Shown here in pieces: positions 62,552 through 64,000 of a DNA stretch of 64,000 nt. The translations under genes were made by a program, and so were the position numbers. The first letter of the stretch is position 1. The number at the start of each line of letters is the position of its first letter. The notes beneath the pieces were generated by a model. The model saw only the letters and a list, made by a program, of their open reading frames with translations. It ran no database searches and was not told where the DNA came from. The stretch lies in contig JAHLLD010000005.1 in NCBI GenBank assembly GCA_020444325.1, positions 62,001 through 126,000 on the forward strand. Reading direction: 5' to 3'. This stretch comes from a bacterium. GTDB lineage: Bacteria > Bacteroidota > Ignavibacteria > SZUA-365.

Positions 62552-63730
62552 ATGGAACAGATCAACAACGTGGCATTAATCCTGGGCATCGCGCAGAGCG
62601 CGTTCCTGGCGCTGCTGCTGAGGCGGCGGCACTGGAAGCTGTATGCGAACCGGGTGCTGGCGGCGCTGATGGCGCTGTATGGATTGATACTGCTGAATCT
62701 GCTGCTGCAGGACGTCGGCGCGTTCGAGGCGCATCCGAAGCTGTGGCTGCTGCTGAGCGGATTACCGCTGGCCACGGGTCCGCTGCACTACCTGTACGCC
62801 CGGCACCTGATCCATCCCGAGCGGCGGCTGCGTCCTGCGGACGTCATCCATCTCATTCCCTTCTTCCTCTACAAATTCTCCGAAGTCCCTCTGCTGTTCG
62901 CGACGGATGCGGCCATGGGACGGCTGCTGGCGGACGTGGCGGCGAGCGGACTCCCCACGCGCTTCCTCTATTTCAACTGGATCATCATCGTGCAGGGGGT
63001 GGGATATCTGAGCGGGACACTGCTCATGCTGCAGCGGCATGCGCACGGACTCGAAGATGTGGTTTCCTCCGCCGATCAGCTGCGCCTGACCTGGCTGCGC
63101 AATATCACGCTGCTCGCCCTGCTCGCCTGGCTGCTGTTCATGACAGAGTACATTTTCTATCTCAACGACATCCTCCTCGCCGAGCGCTTCGGTATTTCCG
63201 GTATTCTCGGCGGCGTGATGGTGTATGCGATGGGGTATATGGGACTCTCACGCTCCGAAGTGCTCGAGGCCCCGGCAATGTCCGCTTCAATGGAAGCCCT
63301 CTCGCATTACCGGGAAGCGGGTCCCACCGTCGTCGTTCCCCCGGCGTATGCGCGATCGGGACTCGCCGAAGAGCGCGCCATCGCCGCGGAAGGCGTGCTG
63401 CATGCGCTGCTGGAAGAGGAGCACGTGTATCGCGACAGTGGACTCACACTTCCTGCACTCGCCCAGCGCATGGAAATCTCTCCGCACAACCTCTCGGAAG
63501 TCATCAACACCCGCTTTGGACAGAATTTCTCGGATCTCATCAACAGCTATCGCGTGCGCGAGGTCAGCGAACGCCTCGCCGACCCGGAATCGCAGCAATT
63601 CACCATCCTCGCCATCGCTTTCGACGCCGGTTTCAATTCTAAAACCTCCTTCAACACCATTTTCAAGCGCCATACCGGCATGACGCCCTCCACCTGGCGT
63701 GAAACCCGTCTCAAATATGGCAGTGACTAG
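62552..63730 (+). CDS. Membrane-bound AraC-family regulator
   Basis: 392 residues. The N-terminal half (about 1-240) has seven hydrophobic segments in the 7TM-sensor layout (VALILGIAQSAFLALLL, VLAALMALYGLILLNLL, LYFNWIIIVQGVGYLSG, ITLLALLAWLLFMTEYIFYL). The C-terminal AraC domain holds LTLPALAQRMEISPHNLSEVINTRFGQNFSDLINSYRV and FTILAIAFDAGFNSKTSFNTIFKRHTGMTPSTWR. It should sense an envelope or extracellular signal and bind DNA from the membrane. Divergent from the haem cluster. No Shine-Dalgarno sequence is seen before the start. Confidence 0.9.
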   Translation: MEQINNVALILGIAQSAFLALLLRRRHWKLYANRVLAALMALYGLILLNLLLQDVGAFEAHPKLWLLLSGLPLATGPLHYLYARHLIHPERRLRPADVIHLIPFFLYKFSEVPLLFATDAAMGRLLADVAASGLPTRFLYFNWIIIVQGVGYLSGTLLMLQRHAHGLEDVVSSADQLRLTWLRNITLLALLAWLLFMTEYIFYLNDILLAERFGISGILGGVMVYAMGYMGLSRSEVLEAPAMSASMEALSHYREAGPTVVVPPAYARSGLAEERAIAAEGVLHALLEEEHVYRDSGLTLPALAQRMEISPHNLSEVINTRFGQNFSDLINSYRVREVSERLADPESQQFTILAIAFDAGFNSKTSFNTIFKRHTGMTPSTWRETRLKYGSD

Positions 63731-63782
63731 CCAGTTCTATAAATGACTCGCCAGTCATTATTCTGACCAAGCGGTCATTCGC
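63723..63782. promoter_or_regulatory. Three tandem 20-nt operator-like repeats after the AraC gene
   Basis: Three units in exact 20-base register each carry a small palindrome: TGACT-AGCC-AGTTC (63724-63737), TGACT-CGCC-AGTCA (63744-63757) and TGACC-AAGC-GGTCA (63764-63777). The centres are 20 bases apart, about two helical turns, as for AraC-type half-sites. The first unit overlaps the stop of the AraC gene. They lie upstream of the next plus-strand gene. Confidence 0.7.
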
Positions 63783-63883
63783 CGAAAATTCACTCAAAAC
63801 GCCCCCGAAATCTTGTATCCAGCCGATTTTCTTGCGATGTTTGGCGGAACGCATCCTTCCACGCATCCGGGGGACGAAGCTCA

Positions 63884-64000
63884 TGCGCCATATTTCCATC
63901 CTTCTACTTTTCCATCTTTCCATTTTCCTGCTCACGCCCCAGCTCCAGGCCCAGCGGGTGAAGAAGGATACCGTGCCGAGGGATCCGGCCGGGACGTCGA
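63884..64000 (+). CDS. Start of a secreted protein; continues beyond the window
   Basis: 39 codons are visible from the ATG at 63884, preceded by GGGGGACGAAG. The N-terminus MRHISILLLFHLSIFLLTPQLQAQ is a clear signal peptide followed by a charged stretch (RVKKDTVPRDPAGTS). The family cannot be told from this fragment. Its position behind an AraC-type regulator and an operator-like array makes it a likely target of that regulator. Confidence 0.7.

Overview
The window reads as a chromosome segment (roughly 58% GC by eye, densely coding) from a didermic member of the FCB superphylum, i.e. a Bacteroidota/Ignavibacteriota-type bacterium; I cannot place it more precisely. Support: at least five secreted proteins end in the beta-rich C-terminal domain used for type IX secretion or FlgD-like anchoring (S8 protease at 1-2912, CxxCH protein at 5408, and the proteins at 10568, 42641 and 47592); there is an LptE-type outer-membrane lipoprotein; and the order miaB - SPOR - MBL - sigma54 regulator - LptE is FCB-like. 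Promoters I can read look sigma70-like (TTGACA-N17-TAnnnT upstream of gap, the Rrf2 gene and the fumarase) rather than the TTTG/TAnnTTTG type of classical Bacteroidota.

Layout. 1-11.4 kb: secreted hydrolases (S8 subtilase running off the left edge, S9 peptidase, HExxH lipoprotein), a small CxxCH protein, a NUDIX hydrolase coupled to two membrane proteins, and a secreted protein of unknown function. 11.7-19.9 kb: sedoheptulose-7-phosphate isomerase coupled to class I fumarase, a divergent MarR regulator, a sodium/solute symporter, a small Cys/His protein, and a lipoprotein pullulanase followed by a tandem universal stress protein. 20-28.6 kb (all minus): ComF, IspG, rhomboid protease, Pgk, Gap, an LCP-family protein and a C-terminal-half methionine synthase. 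28.7-37 kb (all plus): Rrf2 regulator, MiaB, SPOR protein, metallo-beta-lactamase fold protein, sigma54 activator, LptE, a cellulose-synthase-like GT2, a TPR-like protein and an isochorismatase-fold hydrolase. 37-49.7 kb: an M16 peptidase pair, HAD phosphatase, PAP2-like membrane protein, two large secreted proteins, a haem-binding-domain protein and a UGP2-type UTP-glucose-1-phosphate uridylyltransferase.

49.7-62.2 kb (minus) is an almost complete protoporphyrin-dependent haem gene cluster, in transcription order ccsA/hemX-like - hemA - hemC - hemD - hemE - hemN - hemH - hemG/Y - hemB - yceH - hemL. It covers every step from glutamyl-tRNA to protohaem; glutamyl-tRNA synthetase is not here. 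Most genes overlap or nearly touch, but three longer gaps (hemD/hemE, hemN/hemH, hemG/hemB) and the upstream region hold palindromic repeat elements. Three of these are copies of one about 116-nt element made of four stem-loops, every one built around the heptamer GCTCTGC or its complement. This and a tandem 20-nt operator-like array behind the AraC-type regulator at the right edge are the most unusual signals in the window.

No rRNA, tRNA, CRISPR array, transposase, phage gene or recognisable riboswitch was seen. Long open frames antisense to real genes are common and were treated as shadows.
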